A DNA stretch of 64,000 nt from Paraburkholderia sp. C35 (GCF_003121405.1 NZ_QBUY01000010.1:1-64000), one strand, 5' to 3'. Counted from the stretch's first letter, positions 8,545 through 19,348 are shown. Made by a program: numbers and translations. Notes: generated by a model from the sequence alone, not told the origin.

Positions 8545-9069
8545 ATGAGACTCACCACGAAAGGCCGTTTCGCCGTCACGGCGATGATCGACCTGGCATT
8601 GCGCCAGGAGCAGGGCCCGGTGACGCTTGCAGGTATCAGCCAGCGCCAGCACATCTCCCTGTCCTACCTCGAGCAGCTGTTTGGCAAGCTGCGCCGTCAC
8701 GAGATCGTCGAATCCGTGCGCGGGCCGGGCGGCGGCTACAACCTCGCGCGCCGCGCGGAGGATGTGACGGTCGCGGACATCATCATCGCCGTCGACGAAC
8801 CGCTCGATGCCACCCAATGCGGCGGCAAGGGTTCGTGTGAAGGCACGAAGCATCACGACGGCCACTGCATGACGCATGAACTGTGGTCGACGCTGAACCA
8901 GAAGATGGTCGAGTATCTCGACTCCGTTTCCCTGAAAGACCTGGTCGACCAGCAACGCTCGCGCGAAGGCGCGACGGCGGTGCTGCGCGACCGTCGCACC
9001 GAAGCGCCCGCTGTCGAGCCGCGCGCGGTGCCGAAAGGGCCGAATTCCGTTTTCAACATGGCTGGCTGA
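8545..9069 (+). CDS. iscR: Fe-S cluster assembly transcriptional regulator IscR
   Basis: 174-residue Rrf2-family regulator. The start MRLTTKGRFAVTAM is typical of IscR. A winged helix occupies about 1-65, with ISLSYLEQLFGKLR as recognition region. Cluster ligands are C92, C98 and C108 (with H107). IscR senses cluster supply and represses its own operon in the 2Fe-2S form. Two IscR-like sites sit on its promoter. It is the first gene of the isc operon. Confidence 0.95.
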   Translation: MRLTTKGRFAVTAMIDLALRQEQGPVTLAGISQRQHISLSYLEQLFGKLRRHEIVESVRGPGGGYNLARRAEDVTVADIIIAVDEPLDATQCGGKGSCEGTKHHDGHCMTHELWSTLNQKMVEYLDSVSLKDLVDQQRSREGATAVLRDRRTEAPAVEPRAVPKGPNSVFNMAG

Positions 9070-9135
9070 CAGCGCGCGCCCAGACGCGAACGCCAGCAAG
9101 TGAAGCCATAAGCACTGATGTCCCCGGAGCGATTG

Positions 9136-10359
9136 ATGAACAACGACATTCCCCACCTGCCCATTTACATGGACTACAGCGCAACGACGCCCGTCGATCC
9201 GCGCGTGGTGGACAAGATGATTCCGTACCTGCGTGAGCAGTTCGGCAACCCGGCCTCGCGCAGCCACGCCTACGGCTGGGACGCGGAACGTGCCGTCGAG
9301 GAAGCGCGTGAGAACGTCGCCGCGCTCGTCAACGCCGACCCGCGCGAAATCATCTGGACGTCGGGCGCGACGGAATCGGACAACCTCGCCATCAAGGGCG
9401 CGGCGCACTTCTACAAGGGCAAGGGCAAGCACATCATCACGGTGAAGACCGAGCACAAGGCTGTGCTCGACACCACGCGTGAGCTGGAGCGCGAAGGCTA
9501 CGAAGTCACGTATCTCGACGTCAAGGATGACGGCCTGATCGACCTCGACGTGTTCAAGGCTGCGCTGCGCCCGGACACGATCCTCGTCTCCGTGATGCAC
9601 GTGAACAATGAGATCGGCGTGGTGCAGGACATCGGCACGATCGGTGAAATCTGCCGCGAGAAGGGCATCATTTTCCACGTCGACGCTGCACAGTCGACGG
9701 GCAAGGTCGAAATCGACCTGCAGAAGCTGAAGGTCGACCTGATGTCGTTTTCGGCGCACAAGACGTACGGCCCGAAGGGCATCGGTGCGCTGTACGTGCG
9801 ACGCAAGCCGCGCGTGCGTATCGAAGCGCAGATGCATGGCGGCGGTCACGAGCGCGGCATGCGTTCGGGCACGCTGGCGACGCACCAGATCGTCGGCATG
9901 GGCGAAGCGTTCCGTATCGCGCGTGAAGAAATGGCGACGGAAAACGAACGCGTCCGCGCACTGCGCGACAAGCTGCTGCGCGGTCTGCAAGAGATCGAAG
10001 AAACGTATGTGAACGGCGACATGGAAAAGCGTGTCCCGCACAACCTGAACATCAGCTTCAACTTCGTCGAAGGTGAATCGCTGATCATGGCGGTGAAGGA
10101 CGTGGCCGTGTCGTCGGGCTCGGCCTGTACGTCGGCGTCGCTGGAACCGTCGTATGTGTTGCGCGCACTCGGCCGCAACGACGAGCTGGCACACAGCTCG
10201 ATCCGCTTCACGGTCGGCCGCTTCACGACGGAGCAGGACGTCGATTACGTCATCAACCTGCTGAAGAGCAAGATTGCGAAGCTGCGCGATCTGTCGCCGC
10301 TGTGGGAAATGCACAAGGACGGCATCGATATTTCGACCATCCAGTGGGCCGCGCACTAA
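9136..10359 (+). CDS. iscS: Cysteine desulfurase IscS
   Basis: 407-residue PLP enzyme that removes sulfur from cysteine and passes it as persulfide to IscU. The PLP lysine is K209 (SFSAHKTYG), the PLP-binding stretch is SGATESDN at 76-83, and the catalytic cysteine is C331 ([10 protein letters not shown]). Length fits the family. The ATG at 9136 is preferred over 9118 because GGAG lies six bases upstream and MNND is close to other IscS N-termini. Confidence 0.96.
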   Translation: MNNDIPHLPIYMDYSATTPVDPRVVDKMIPYLREQFGNPASRSHAYGWDAERAVEEARENVAALVNADPREIIWTSGATESDNLAIKGAAHFYKGKGKHIITVKTEHKAVLDTTRELEREGYEVTYLDVKDDGLIDLDVFKAALRPDTILVSVMHVNNEIGVVQDIGTIGEICREKGIIFHVDAAQSTGKVEIDLQKLKVDLMSFSAHKTYGPKGIGALYVRRKPRVRIEAQMHGGGHERGMRSGTLATHQIVGMGEAFRIAREEMATENERVRALRDKLLRGLQEIEETYVNGDMEKRVPHNLNISFNFVEGESLIMAVKDVAVSSGSACTSASLEPSYVLRALGRNDELAHSSIRFTVGRFTTEQDVDYVINLLKSKIAKLRDLSPLWEMHKDGIDISTIQWAAH

Positions 10360-10421
10360 GCGCATCAGGCACCCGGGCAGTCGAAACGAACGCAGGTTGA
10401 ATCGAATCAAGGAGTCACAAA

Positions 10422-10838
10422 ATGGCATACAGCGATAAGGTCCTGGACCACTACGAAAACCCCCGCAACGTCGGTTCGTTCGCGAAAGACGACGATGCAG
10501 TCGGCACCGGCATGGTCGGCGCGCCCGCTTGCGGCGACGTGATGAAGCTGCAGATCCGCGTCGGCGCGGACGGCGTGATCGAAGCCGCGAAGTTCAAGAC
10601 GTACGGCTGCGGTTCGGCCATCGCGTCGAGCTCGCTCGTCACGGAATGGGTGAAGGGCTTGACGCTCGACCAGGCACTGACCATCAAGAACACGCAGATC
10701 GCCGAAGAACTGGCGCTGCCGCCCGTGAAAATCCACTGCTCGATCCTCGCGGAAGACGCGATCAAGGCAGCGGTCGCTGACTACAAGCAGCGTCACGGCG
10801 AAACGGCTGGCGAAGCGAAGGCTGAGCAGTCGGCTTAA
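10422..10838 (+). CDS. iscU: Fe-S cluster scaffold IscU
   Basis: 138-residue scaffold on which 2Fe-2S clusters are built. Ligands C37 (PACGDVM), C63 (YGCGSAIAS) and C106 (KIHCSILAE) are present, with Asp39 and the LPPVK motif recognised by HscA at 99-103. AAGGAG precedes the ATG. It lies 62 bp after iscS in the operon. Confidence 0.97.
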   Translation: MAYSDKVLDHYENPRNVGSFAKDDDAVGTGMVGAPACGDVMKLQIRVGADGVIEAAKFKTYGCGSAIASSSLVTEWVKGLTLDQALTIKNTQIAEELALPPVKIHCSILAEDAIKAAVADYKQRHGETAGEAKAEQSA

Positions 10839-10982
10839 GCAGCGTTGCGGATAAACGCGCAACAGTGGCACGGCGCAGCGCCGGAGACTTGAATCCGACG
10901 CGCGTCGCAACGATATAAGAAGCAGGCAGGGTCGCGACATGCATCGTGATGAACGACGGCGTGCCGCACATTGAGAAACGCT

Positions 10983-11306
10983 ATGGCAATTACGTTGACC
11001 GAAAAGGCAGCACAACACGTGCAGAAATATCTGACCCGGCGCGGCAAGGGCGTCGGGCTTCGGCTCGGTGTGCGCACGACGGGTTGCTCGGGCCTCGCAT
11101 ACAAGCTCGAGTACGTCGATGAACTCGCGCCCGAAGACGAAATCTTCGAATGCAATGGCGTGAAGATCATTGTGGACCCGAAGAGCCTCGCGTATATCGA
11201 CGGCACGGAACTCGATTTCGCACGTGAAGGGCTGAACGAAGGCTTCAGGTTCAACAACCCGAACGTGAAGGACGAGTGCGGCTGCGGCGAATCGTTCCGC
11301 GTGTAA
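10983..11306 (+). CDS. iscA: Fe-S assembly A-type carrier IscA
   Basis: 107-residue A-type carrier with conserved cysteines C35 (TTGCSGLAY), C99 and C101 (CGCGESF). It transfers clusters or iron to apo-proteins. [10 protein letters not shown] at 10983 is the canonical start. A terminator-like hairpin follows before hscB. Confidence 0.96.
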   Translation: MAITLTEKAAQHVQKYLTRRGKGVGLRLGVRTTGCSGLAYKLEYVDELAPEDEIFECNGVKIIVDPKSLAYIDGTELDFAREGLNEGFRFNNPNVKDECGCGESFRV

Positions 11307-11323
11307 ACGCGCGAGTCATGCTG

Positions 11324-11349
11324 AAAAGGCGGCCTGTGCCGCCTTTTTT
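11324..11349 (+). terminator. Terminator-like hairpin between iscA and hscB
   Basis: AAAGGCGGC / GCCGCCTTT with loop CTGT and a six-T tail, inside the isc operon. It could attenuate transcription of hscBA-fdx-iscX relative to iscRSUA. Confidence 0.8.
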
Positions 11350-11420
11350 CAATTTCGCCGCGCACTTGCGCGTCACATTGCGGCGCTGATCTGCGCGCTC
11401 TGGATGGACAAAGTAATCTG

Positions 11421-11948
11421 ATGGCCTCGCTGAACGACAGTCACTTCGAACTCTTCAATCTGCCCGAACAATTCGCGCTCGACGCTGCGGCGCTCGATCA
11501 CGCGTATCGTACGGTGCAGGCGCAGGTGCATCCCGATCGCTTCGCGGCGGCAGGCGACGCGCAAAAGCGCATCGCGATGCAATGGGCGACGCGCACGAAC
11601 GAGGCGTATCAGACGCTGCGCGATCCGCTCAAACGCGCGCGCTATCTGCTGTCGCTGCGCGGCATCGATGTCGGCGCGGAGAACAACACGGCGATGGAGC
11701 CGGCGTTTCTGATGCAGCAGATGGAGTGGCGTGAGGCGATCGAAGATGCATCGGCGGCGAAGAATGTCGACGCGCTTGACGCGCTGCTCACAGAACTGCG
11801 CGACGAAGAGAAAGTGCGTTTCACCAAGCTGGCCGGCTTGCTCGACAGCGGCTCGAATCAGGCAGCGGGCGAGGCGGTGCGGCAACTGATGTTCATCGAA
11901 CGCGTGGCTGCCGAAATCGGCACGCAGATCGAGCGGCTCGATAACTGA
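11421..11948 (+). CDS. hscB: Co-chaperone HscB
   Basis: 175-residue J-domain co-chaperone. The HPDR motif at 37-40 stimulates HscA ATPase, and the C-terminal helical domain binds IscU. Its position between iscA and hscA is conserved in proteobacteria. The ribosome site is weak (AAAGTAATC), consistent with low expression downstream of the hairpin. Confidence 0.95.
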   Translation: MASLNDSHFELFNLPEQFALDAAALDHAYRTVQAQVHPDRFAAAGDAQKRIAMQWATRTNEAYQTLRDPLKRARYLLSLRGIDVGAENNTAMEPAFLMQQMEWREAIEDASAAKNVDALDALLTELRDEEKVRFTKLAGLLDSGSNQAAGEAVRQLMFIERVAAEIGTQIERLDN

Positions 11949-12030
11949 CGCCGCGCGACAGACTGCGCATTCATCACGCGAACACATATGATCAGGACCG
12001 GGGCGAAGCAAGCCCCGAAGAAGATTCCAG

Positions 12031-13902
12031 ATGGCTTTACTGCAAATCTCTGAACCGGGCATGGCGCCCGCGCCGCATCAGCGGCGTCTCGCGGTCGGTA
12101 TCGACCTGGGTACCACCAATTCCCTCGTAGCGGCTGTGCGCAGCGGCGTGCCCGATGTGCTGCCTGACGAAGACGGCCACTATCTGCTGCCGTCCGTCGT
12201 GCGGTATCTGGAGAAGGGCGGACGGCGCATCGGCCGTGCGGCGAAGGCGGAAGCCGCCAGCGATCCGCGCAACACGATCGTCTCCGTCAAGCGCTTCATG
12301 GGGCGCGGCAAGAGCGAAGTCGAACACGCGGAAAACGCGCCGTACGATTTCGTCGATGCGCCGGGCATGGTGCAGATCCGTACCATCGACGGCGTGAAAA
12401 GCCCGGTCGAAGTGTCGGCGGAAATTCTCGCGACGCTGCGTTACCGCGCGGAAGACACGCTCGGCGACGAACTGGTCGGCGCAGTTATCACGGTGCCCGC
12501 GTATTTCGACGAAGCGCAGCGCCAGGCGACCAAAGATGCCGCGCGTCTCGCCGGCCTGAACGTGCTGCGTTTGCTGAACGAACCGACGGCGGCCGCGATC
12601 GCATATGGTCTCGATAACGGCTCGGAAGGTCTGTACGCGGTGTACGACCTAGGCGGCGGCACGTTCGACCTGTCGATTCTCAAGCTGACGAAGGGCGTTT
12701 TCGAAGTGCTCGCAGCGGGCGGCGATTCGGCGCTCGGCGGCGATGACTTCGATCACGCGTTGTATCGTCATGTGCTCGAAAAAGCGAACGTGTCCGCGCA
12801 GTCGCTGACGCCGGAAGACGTGCGCCTGTTGCTCGACACCGTGCGCGTGACGAAGGAAGCGTTGTCGTCGGCCGCGAGCGCGCCGGGTCAGGCCACGCTC
12901 GCGAGCGGCGCAAAGATCGACGTCACCGTCGATGAAGCAGCATTCGAAGCTATCACGCAAGCGCTCGTTCAGCGCACGCTCGGCCCCACGAAGAAGGCAC
13001 TGCGCGACGCAAAGCTGACGCCCGCCGACATCAACGGTGTCGTGCTGGTGGGCGGCGCGACGCGTATGCCGGTGATCCGACGTGCGGTCGAAAACTACTT
13101 CGGCCAGCCGCCGCTGACCAATCTCGACCCGGATCAGGTCGTCGCGCTCGGCGCGGCCATCCAGGCGGATCTGCTTGCCGGCAACCGCGGTGCCGACGGC
13201 GACGACTGGCTGCTGCTCGACGTGATTCCGCTGTCGCTCGGCGTCGAAACGATGGGCGGCCTGACGGAAAAGATCATCCCGCGCAATTCGACCATTCCCG
13301 TCGCGCGCGCGCAGGAGTTCACTACCTTCAAGGACGGCCAGACGGCGATGGCGATTCACGTCGTCCAGGGCGAGCGCGAACTCGTCTCCGATTGCCGTTC
13401 GCTCGCTCGCTTCGAACTGCGCGGCATTCCGCCGATGGCAGCGGGCGCGGCGCGCATCCGTGTGACGTATCAGGTCGATGCGGACGGTCTGCTGTCCGTG
13501 TTCGCACGCGAGCAGCATTCGGGCGTGGAAGCATCGGTGGTGGTGAAGCCGTCGTACGGTCTCGCCGATGACGACGTCGCGCGCATGCTCGAAGACAGCT
13601 TCAAGACGGCCGAAATCGATATGCGCGCGCGTGCGTTGCGTGAAGCGCAGGTCGAGGCGCAACGCCTGATCGAAGCGACGGAAGCGGCACTTGCCGCCGA
13701 CGGCGAACTGCTCGACGCCGACGAACGCACGGCGCTCAATGGCCTCGTCGATGCGCTGCGCGCTGTCGCACCCAGCGACGACGCCGACGCGATCGAAGCG
13801 GCAACGAAAACGCTCGCCGAAGGCACCGACGAATTCGCCGCTCGCCGGATGGACAAGAGCATTCGCCGCGCGCTCGCGGGCCGCAAGCTCGACGAAATCT
13901 GA
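12031..13902 (+). CDS. hscA: Fe-S maturation chaperone HscA (Hsp70 type)
   Basis: 623-residue Hsp70 homologue specific for IscU. The nucleotide-binding domain shows [11 protein letters not shown] at about 24-34, [11 protein letters not shown] near 185, DLGGGTFD near 205 and GGATRMP near 346. The substrate-binding domain follows from about 400. With HscB it drives cluster release from IscU. Confidence 0.96.
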   Translation: MALLQISEPGMAPAPHQRRLAVGIDLGTTNSLVAAVRSGVPDVLPDEDGHYLLPSVVRYLEKGGRRIGRAAKAEAASDPRNTIVSVKRFMGRGKSEVEHAENAPYDFVDAPGMVQIRTIDGVKSPVEVSAEILATLRYRAEDTLGDELVGAVITVPAYFDEAQRQATKDAARLAGLNVLRLLNEPTAAAIAYGLDNGSEGLYAVYDLGGGTFDLSILKLTKGVFEVLAAGGDSALGGDDFDHALYRHVLEKANVSAQSLTPEDVRLLLDTVRVTKEALSSAASAPGQATLASGAKIDVTVDEAAFEAITQALVQRTLGPTKKALRDAKLTPADINGVVLVGGATRMPVIRRAVENYFGQPPLTNLDPDQVVALGAAIQADLLAGNRGADGDDWLLLDVIPLSLGVETMGGLTEKIIPRNSTIPVARAQEFTTFKDGQTAMAIHVVQGERELVSDCRSLARFELRGIPPMAAGAARIRVTYQVDADGLLSVFAREQHSGVEASVVVKPSYGLADDDVARMLEDSFKTAEIDMRARALREAQVEAQRLIEATEAALAADGELLDADERTALNGLVDALRAVAPSDDADAIEAATKTLAEGTDEFAARRMDKSIRRALAGRKLDEI

Positions 13903-14009
13903 TTCACGCGGCGCGCGCCAAAATCGGCCGCGCCACCAGTAAAATGGTACGGTGCCTGCAGGGCGGCGTCCGTGCCACACAGACCAGACCCGAACAGAAC
14001 GGAATTTGT

Positions 14010-14351
14010 ATGCCTCAAATCGTTGTGCTGCCTCACGTCGAACTGTGCCCGGATGGCGCGGTCATCGACGCTGTGCCGGGCAAGAGCATCTGCGACACCT
14101 TGCTCGACAATGGCATCGAGATCGAGCATGCGTGCGAGAAGTCCTGCGCATGCACCACCTGCCACGTGATCGTGCGTGAGGGTTTTAACGCACTGGAGCC
14201 GTCGGAAGAACTCGAGGATGATCTGCTCGACAAGGCATGGGGTCTCGAGCGCGAATCGCGTCTGTCGTGCCAGGCGATCGTGCCGGAAGGCGACGATCTC
14301 GTCGTCGAGATTCCGCGTTATACGATCAACCACGCGAAGGAAAATCACTAA
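14010..14351 (+). CDS. fdx: ISC-type 2Fe-2S ferredoxin
   Basis: 113-residue adrenodoxin-type ferredoxin. Cluster ligands are C42, C48, C51 and C87 (CEKSCACTTC and RLSCQ). It supplies electrons for cluster assembly. The start at 14010 (MPQIVVLPH) matches the family; the longer frame from 13944 adds an unrelated leader. Confidence 0.95.
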   Translation: MPQIVVLPHVELCPDGAVIDAVPGKSICDTLLDNGIEIEHACEKSCACTTCHVIVREGFNALEPSEELEDDLLDKAWGLERESRLSCQAIVPEGDDLVVEIPRYTINHAKENH

Positions 14352-14366
14352 CAGGAGCCAGCAGCC

Positions 14367-14564
14367 ATGAAGTGGACCGACACGCAAGACATCGCGATGG
14401 CCTTGACCGACAAGCACCCGGAGATCGATCCGCAACAGGTGCGCTTCACCGATCTGCACCGCTGGGTGATGGAGCTCGACGGTTTCGACGACGATCCCAA
14501 TCGTTCGAACGAGAAGATTCTCGAAGCGATCCAGGCGGCATGGATCGAAGACGCGGATTATTGA
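14367..14564 (+). CDS. iscX: Fe-S assembly protein IscX
   Basis: 65-residue acidic protein (MKWTDTQDIA start, WVMELDGFDDDP core) that binds IscS and iron and modulates sulfur transfer. It is the last gene of the operon, with an AGGAG ribosome site 10 bases upstream and a strong terminator right after. Confidence 0.95.
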   Translation: MKWTDTQDIAMALTDKHPEIDPQQVRFTDLHRWVMELDGFDDDPNRSNEKILEAIQAAWIEDADY

Positions 14565-14577
14565 TCGCGGCAAAGAA

Positions 14578-14608
14578 AAAGGCGGCTTCTGTGGAAGCCG
14601 CCTTTTTT
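14578..14608 (+). terminator. Intrinsic terminator of the isc operon
   Basis: AAAGGCGGCTTC / GAAGCCGCCTTT with loop TGTG and six T, 14 bp after iscX. Confidence 0.93.
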
Positions 14609-14651
14609 CATGCCTGAGCGTTCGTGCTCAGCGATAGCGCGCCGACCGGGT

Positions 14652-15419
14652 TCAACCCGCGACGAGCGAGCCGTTCTCGATCCGCACGCGCTGGCCTTGC
14701 TGGAACGGCGGCGCTTCGTGGTACGTGAAGTAGCGTGGCTTGCCGCTTTCCATGTGCACACGGACCGAATAGCTGGTCGTGCTGCGCAGATGCTTCTCGA
14801 CCGAATTGCCTGCCAGGCCGCCGCCGAGCGCGCCCAGCAGCGTCATCGCCGTACGGCCACCGCCGCTGCCAAACTGGTTGCCGACGACACCACCCGCCAC
14901 CGCACCGCCGACCGCGCCGATCCCCGTGCCGTGGCCTTCCTGCCGCACGGCGGAAATCGCTTCAACGGTGCCGCACGTCGAGCAATACGCCGGACGCGCC
15001 GGTTCTTGCTGAGCGTATTGAGGCTGTTGCGCATATTGCTGGTTCGGCGCCGGAGCACGTTGTGCCTGCTGTGCAGCGGCCTGAGCGGCTGCAGCCTGAG
15101 ATTGAGCCTGCTGCTGCGCCTGTTCAGCCTGTTGCGCCTGAGCCTGCTGCTGGGCGGCTTGCTGTTCCGCCTGTTGCTGCTGCGCGACCGACGGCTGCTG
15201 GGCACTCAGCGCGGCAGGCTGGGCCGTATCGACGACGGGCTGCTGTTGCTGCGTCACTGCGGCCGCCTGCATCTGGTCGCTTTGCGCACCGTTGCTCGAT
15301 GCTTTCGGGAACAGCCCTGTCACGGCAGCCGTCGCCGCGAGACTGGCGATGATGACAGCACCCGCTGCAACGGCAACGAGGGGATGAAGACGGCGTGGCG
15401 ATGGGTTCGGATTATCCAT
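14652..15419 (-). CDS. Glycine-zipper 2TM envelope protein
   Basis: 255 residues. An N-terminal membrane anchor (about 13-36) leads into a long Gln/Ala-rich low-complexity region (about 45-125), then a glycine zipper (GIGAVGGAVAGGVVGNQFG, about 170-188, and LGALGGGLAGN) and a C-terminal domain ending RVRIENGSLVAG. This resembles the SlyB/Rick_17kDa envelope stress lipoproteins, but the anchor here is a transmembrane helix with no lipobox. It likely stabilises the cell envelope; the exact role is unknown. Confidence 0.85.
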   Translation of the reverse strand: MDNPNPSPRRLHPLVAVAAGAVIIASLAATAAVTGLFPKASSNGAQSDQMQAAAVTQQQQPVVDTAQPAALSAQQPSVAQQQQAEQQAAQQQAQAQQAEQAQQQAQSQAAAAQAAAQQAQRAPAPNQQYAQQPQYAQQEPARPAYCSTCGTVEAISAVRQEGHGTGIGAVGGAVAGGVVGNQFGSGGGRTAMTLLGALGGGLAGNSVEKHLRSTTSYSVRVHMESGKPRYFTYHEAPPFQQGQRVRIENGSLVAG

Positions 15420-15790
15420 GGTTGTAGGCCTCCGACTAGGCAGATTGGACCTTTAGAAAATGGTTGAATCGCAGTGGCAAGCCGCATGGCGGCTAACCGG
15501 TATAAGTGTCGGACACGCGGCTTTAGCCAGGGTTTCAATTTGTAACCGCTGGCGAGTGCAACACTCAGTTCCACTCAATGCAAAAAGTGCGCCGAACGGC
15601 GAGAGCCGCGCTGCGTCTGGCTTTCAGCGCGCCGACGTGGAAGCGGAGGGTATCTGGCGTGCGCATTTTTTACCGGTAGTTACAACCGATATTGCGCATG
15701 GAGAGGGAGCAGAGGAGGGCGCACCGCGCATGATCGATCGAACGATAATCATGCGCGGATGATGTCGCTAAATGCAGATAGCTGCGGAGA
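15420..15790. other. Intergenic region, no gene recognised
   Basis: Lies upstream of the glycine-zipper gene and downstream of lysS. A 100-codon open frame on the plus strand (15460-15762) lacks a ribosome site and known motifs and looks spurious. Short inverted stretches near 15720-15760 (CGCGCATGATCGATCG) are the only structure. Confidence 0.55.
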
Positions 15791-17329
15791 TCAGTCTTCG
15801 CGGCGCAGATGCGGGAACAGGATCACGTCGCGGATGCTCGGGCTATCGGTGAGCAGCATCACCAGACGGTCGATGCCGATACCGCAGCCACCGGCAGGCG
15901 GCATGCCGTATTCGAGCGCACGGATATAGTCGGCGTCGTAGTACATCGCTTCCTCGTCGCCGGCGTCTTTCTGATCGACCTGCTTCTTGAAGCGCGCGGC
16001 CTGATCTTCGGGATCGTTCAGTTCCGAGAAGCCGTTGGCGATTTCGCGGCCCGTGATGAACAGCTCATAACGCTCGGTGATGCCATCGACGGTATCCGAC
16101 GCGCGCGCGAGCGGCGACACTTCCACCGGGTAATCGATGATGAAGGTCGGCTCCCACAACTGCGCTTCCGCCGTCTCTTCGAACAGCGCCAGTTGCAGCG
16201 CGCCGATGCCTGCGTTCAGGAACTGCGGCTGGTTGGCGTCGACGCCAAACTTCTTCAGCTCCGTGCGCAGGAACGTGCCGTCCGCGAGTTGCGCATCGGT
16301 GTATTGCGGCGCGTACTTCTGGATGGCTTGCGTGATGGTCAGGCGATGGAACGGCTTCGCCAGATCGAGTTCGCGGCCCTGATACGTGATGGTCGCGTTG
16401 CCGAGTGCATCGACGGCGGCCTGACGGATCAGTTGTTCGGTGAAGTCCATCAGCCACTTGTAGTCGGTGTACGCGGCGTAGAACTCCATCATCGTGAATT
16501 CCGGATTGTGACGCGGCGACACGCCCTCGTTACGGAAATTCCGGTTGATCTCGCACACGCGCTCGAAGCCACCGACCACGAGGCGCTTCAGGTAAAGCTC
16601 GGGCGCGATACGCAGGAACATCTGCATATCCAGCGCGTTGTGATGCGTGACGAACGGCTTGGCTGCCGCGCCGCCCGGGATCGGGTGCAGCATCGGCGTT
16701 TCGACTTCCATGAAGTCGGCGTCGGCCATGAACTTGCGGATCGACGACACGGCCTTGGTGCGCGCGACGAAGGTCTTGCGCGCTTCGTCCGTGACGATCA
16801 GGTCGACATAGCGCTGGCGATAGCGCATTTCCTGGTCGGCAAGACCGTGGAACTTGTCCGGCAGCGGACGCAGCGCCTTCGACAGCAGACGCAGTTCCGT
16901 GCAGCGCACGGACAGTTCGCCCTTGTTGGTGCGGAACAGCACGCCCTTCGCGGCGACGATGTCGCCGAGATCCCACTTCTTGAAGGCTTCATACGTTGCT
17001 TCGCCGACATCGGCGGGCGTGATGAAGAACTGGATCTGGCCCGAGCCGTCGCGCACCGTCGCAAAGCTGGCCTTGCCCATCACGCGCTTGAGCATCATCC
17101 GGCCGGCCAGCGCGACTTGCAGCGCTTTCGCTTCGAGCGCGTCCTTGTCGGCGTCCGCGTATTCCGTTTGCAGATCGGCGGCGTGGTGGGTCGGACGGAA
17201 GTCGTTCGGGTAGGCGACGCCTTGCTCGCGCAGCGCGCGCAGCTTTTCGCGGCGCTCGGCGATGATCTGGTTGTCGTCCACCTCGGCGGCGGTCTGCTGG
17301 GCCGCAATCGGCTGGGTCGGTTCGGTCAT
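15791..17329 (-). CDS. lysS: Lysyl-tRNA synthetase, class II
   Basis: 512-residue class II synthetase. An OB-fold anticodon-binding domain (about 60-170) precedes the catalytic core: motif 2 around [15 protein letters not shown] and motif 3 [13 protein letters not shown] near the C-terminus. It charges tRNA-Lys. It lies just downstream of prfB, a common pairing. Confidence 0.97.
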   Translation of the reverse strand: MTEPTQPIAAQQTAAEVDDNQIIAERREKLRALREQGVAYPNDFRPTHHAADLQTEYADADKDALEAKALQVALAGRMMLKRVMGKASFATVRDGSGQIQFFITPADVGEATYEAFKKWDLGDIVAAKGVLFRTNKGELSVRCTELRLLSKALRPLPDKFHGLADQEMRYRQRYVDLIVTDEARKTFVARTKAVSSIRKFMADADFMEVETPMLHPIPGGAAAKPFVTHHNALDMQMFLRIAPELYLKRLVVGGFERVCEINRNFRNEGVSPRHNPEFTMMEFYAAYTDYKWLMDFTEQLIRQAAVDALGNATITYQGRELDLAKPFHRLTITQAIQKYAPQYTDAQLADGTFLRTELKKFGVDANQPQFLNAGIGALQLALFEETAEAQLWEPTFIIDYPVEVSPLARASDTVDGITERYELFITGREIANGFSELNDPEDQAARFKKQVDQKDAGDEEAMYYDADYIRALEYGMPPAGGCGIGIDRLVMLLTDSPSIRDVILFPHLRRED

Positions 17330-17443
17330 GGTGATGAGTTCGGTGTTCGGTGCGTCCTGATGCGCGTGATGCTTGTCATGGCGGCAGGGCGCGGGCGGTG
17401 AAAAATGCGGCGCGGCAGAGAAACCATGCCGCGCCGGCTGCGC

Positions 17444-18548
17444 TTAGATGCCCTGTTTCAGGCTCGCGCTGATGAACGGATCGAGGTCGCCATCGAGCAC
17501 GCTCTTCGTGTTGCTGATTTCGACGTTAGTGCGCAGATCCTTGATGCGGCTGTTGTCGAGCACGTACGAACGGATCTGGTGACCCCAGCCCACGTCCGAC
17601 TTGCCCGCTTCGAGCTTGTCCTGTTCCGACTGGCGCTTGCGCATTTCGGCTTCGTACAGGCGCGACTTCAGCATCGCCATCGCTTCGGCGCGGTTACGGT
17701 GCTGCGAGCGGTCGTTCTGACACTGCACGACGATACCCGACGGAACGTGCGTGATACGCACGGCGGAGTCGGTCTTGTTGATGTGCTGACCGCCCGCGCC
17801 CGACGCGCGGTAGGTATCGATACGCAGATCGGCCGGATTGACTTCGATCTCGAACGATTCGTCGATTTCGGGGTACACGAACACCGACGAGAACGACGTA
17901 TGGCGACCGCCCGACGAATCGAACGGCGACTTGCGCACGAGGCGGTGAATGCCTGTTTCGGTACGCAGGAAGCCGTACGCGTATTCGCCTTCGACCTTGA
18001 TGGTCGCGCTCTTGATGCCGGCGACATCGCCTTCCGATTCTTCGAGCACTTCCGTCTTGAAGCCTTTGCGTTCGCAGTAGCGCAGGTACTGGCGCAGCAG
18101 CATCGAGGCCCAGTCGCACGCTTCCGTGCCGCCGGCGCCTGCCTGGATGTCGATGAACGCGTTGTTCGGATCGGCCGGGTTCGAGAACATCCGGCGGAAT
18201 TCCATGTCGGCGACGCGCGCTTCGAGTTTGGCGGCGTCTTCTTCGACCGCGACGAGGGTGTCTTCGTCGCCTTCCTCGCGCGCCATGTCGAACAGGTCTT
18301 TGGTGTCGCGCAGGTCGTTATCGAGCGCGCCCAGCACGTCGACGACGCCTTCGAGCAGCTTCTTTTCCTTGCCGAGTGCCTGGGCGTGCTTCGAGTCGTT
18401 CCAGACGTTCGGGTCTTCCAGTTCCCTGTTGACTTCGATCAGCCGTACCGACTTGGCATCGTAGTCAAAGATACCCCCGGAGCTCGCCTGCGCGTGTGCT
18501 CAGGTCTGCCAGAGAGGAGTCGATTGCGTTCAGGCGTTCCGCTTCCAT
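17444..18548 (-). CDS. prfB: Peptide chain release factor 2, with programmed +1 frameshift
   Basis: The gene reads in two frames. A 27-codon leader from 18548 ([10 protein letters not shown]) ends at TGA (18465-18467) in the classic RF2 frameshift context: AGGGGGT Shine-Dalgarno-like element, then CTT-TGA-C. After +1 slippage it continues to the stop at 17444, about 367 residues. The main part carries the SPF tripeptide (KSPFDSSGG) for stop recognition and GGQ (GAGGQHINK) for hydrolysis. Low RF2 raises frameshifting, giving autoregulation. Confidence 0.95.
18462..18476 (-). promoter_or_regulatory. prfB programmed frameshift site
   Basis: Read leftward: GGGGGTATCTTTGAC. The internal Shine-Dalgarno-like G run, the slippery CTT codon and the in-frame TGA match the established RF2 recoding signal. 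Confidence 0.95.
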
Positions 18549-18703
18549 GTTGAATCCAGTTTCTTGATGAATGGGGTGGGGCTTTTTTTGTTTTGTCTGC
18601 GGTGTTGGGGGTTGGGTTTGGTTTTGCTCTGCTTTGCTTTGCTTTTGCTGGCATCCGCGGTTTGATACTGGTACTTCACGCGTCGCCCCTGTGCGGGGCA
18701 GCA

Positions 18704-18737
18704 CCTACTTTTCTTTGCCGCGGCAAAGAAAAGTAGG
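18704..18737. repeat. 34-bp perfect palindrome, copy B left arm
   Basis: Identical to 445-478. It would form a 17-bp perfect stem as RNA or a cruciform as DNA. Confidence 0.85.
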
Positions 18738-19213
18738 CAAAAGAAAGCCGCTGAACACCGCTAACTCTTCTTCCTGCCTGCGGGCCCCCAGCCGGTCCTA
18801 TCCTTCATGCGGCATCGTTCTTCCCGACGCCCGCTACCAACGCTTCGAATAACCGCATCACCCGGTTCAAACTCCCGCGTCACAGCGTGCCTTACCAGTC
18901 AGTCCACGGCCGCCCAGGTGGCAAACTGTGTGTCGGTTGTCGCGGCGTATGCGCATCACTCCGGACTGAAAAGCAAGGGCGGTGTCGTAGGATCGCTCGC
19001 GCGGGAAGGACTACGACCTACACACCGTTTGCCACCTGGGCTGCATTGACGAGTCGCTGCCGCTTGCGGCGCTACGGATGATTGAAGCGGGTGATGCATC
19101 TATTCGGAGCGTTGGCAACAAGCAAGGACTCGCGCGTTGCCGTTTGAAGTATAGGACCGGTCGGGGGCCCGCAGGCAATAACAAGCATTGGCGGTGTTAG
19201 CCCGCTTTCTTTG

Positions 19214-19245
19214 CTTACTTTCTTTGCGGCGGCAAAGAAAGTAAG
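19214..19245. repeat. 32-bp palindrome, copy B right arm (variant)
   Basis: CTTACTTTCTTTGC and its complement around a GGCG centre: a diverged version of the 34-bp palindrome, in mirrored position. Confidence 0.8.
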
Positions 19246-19348
19246 TGCCGCCCCGCACAGGGGCAACGCATGAAGAACCGATACCAAACCGCGGATGCCA
19301 GCGAACAGCGACAAACCGCGGATGCCAGCGAACAGCGATAATCCACCT

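Larger units (their letters stand above)
18671..19280. repeat. Large imperfect inverted-repeat element, copy B (complete)
   Basis: About 610 bp whose left half is repeated inverted in the right half. The ends carry GCGTCGCCCCTGTGCGGGGC and its near-complement. Next inward are palindromes 18704-18737 and 19214-19245, then CTGCGGGCCCCC blocks (18778 and 19163), then AGGTGGCAAAC blocks (18916 and inverted at 19027). It has no transposase and no convincing ORF. It shares all blocks with copy A at 1-512. It separates prfB from the yigZ-like gene. Confidence 0.8.

Noticed and set aside
8128..10428. Very long open frame on the minus strand across the isc genes (766 codons)
   Set aside because: It is antisense to iscR and iscS, which are unmistakable; long antisense frames are usual in GC-rich coding DNA. 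Its composition is Arg/His-rich with no domain.
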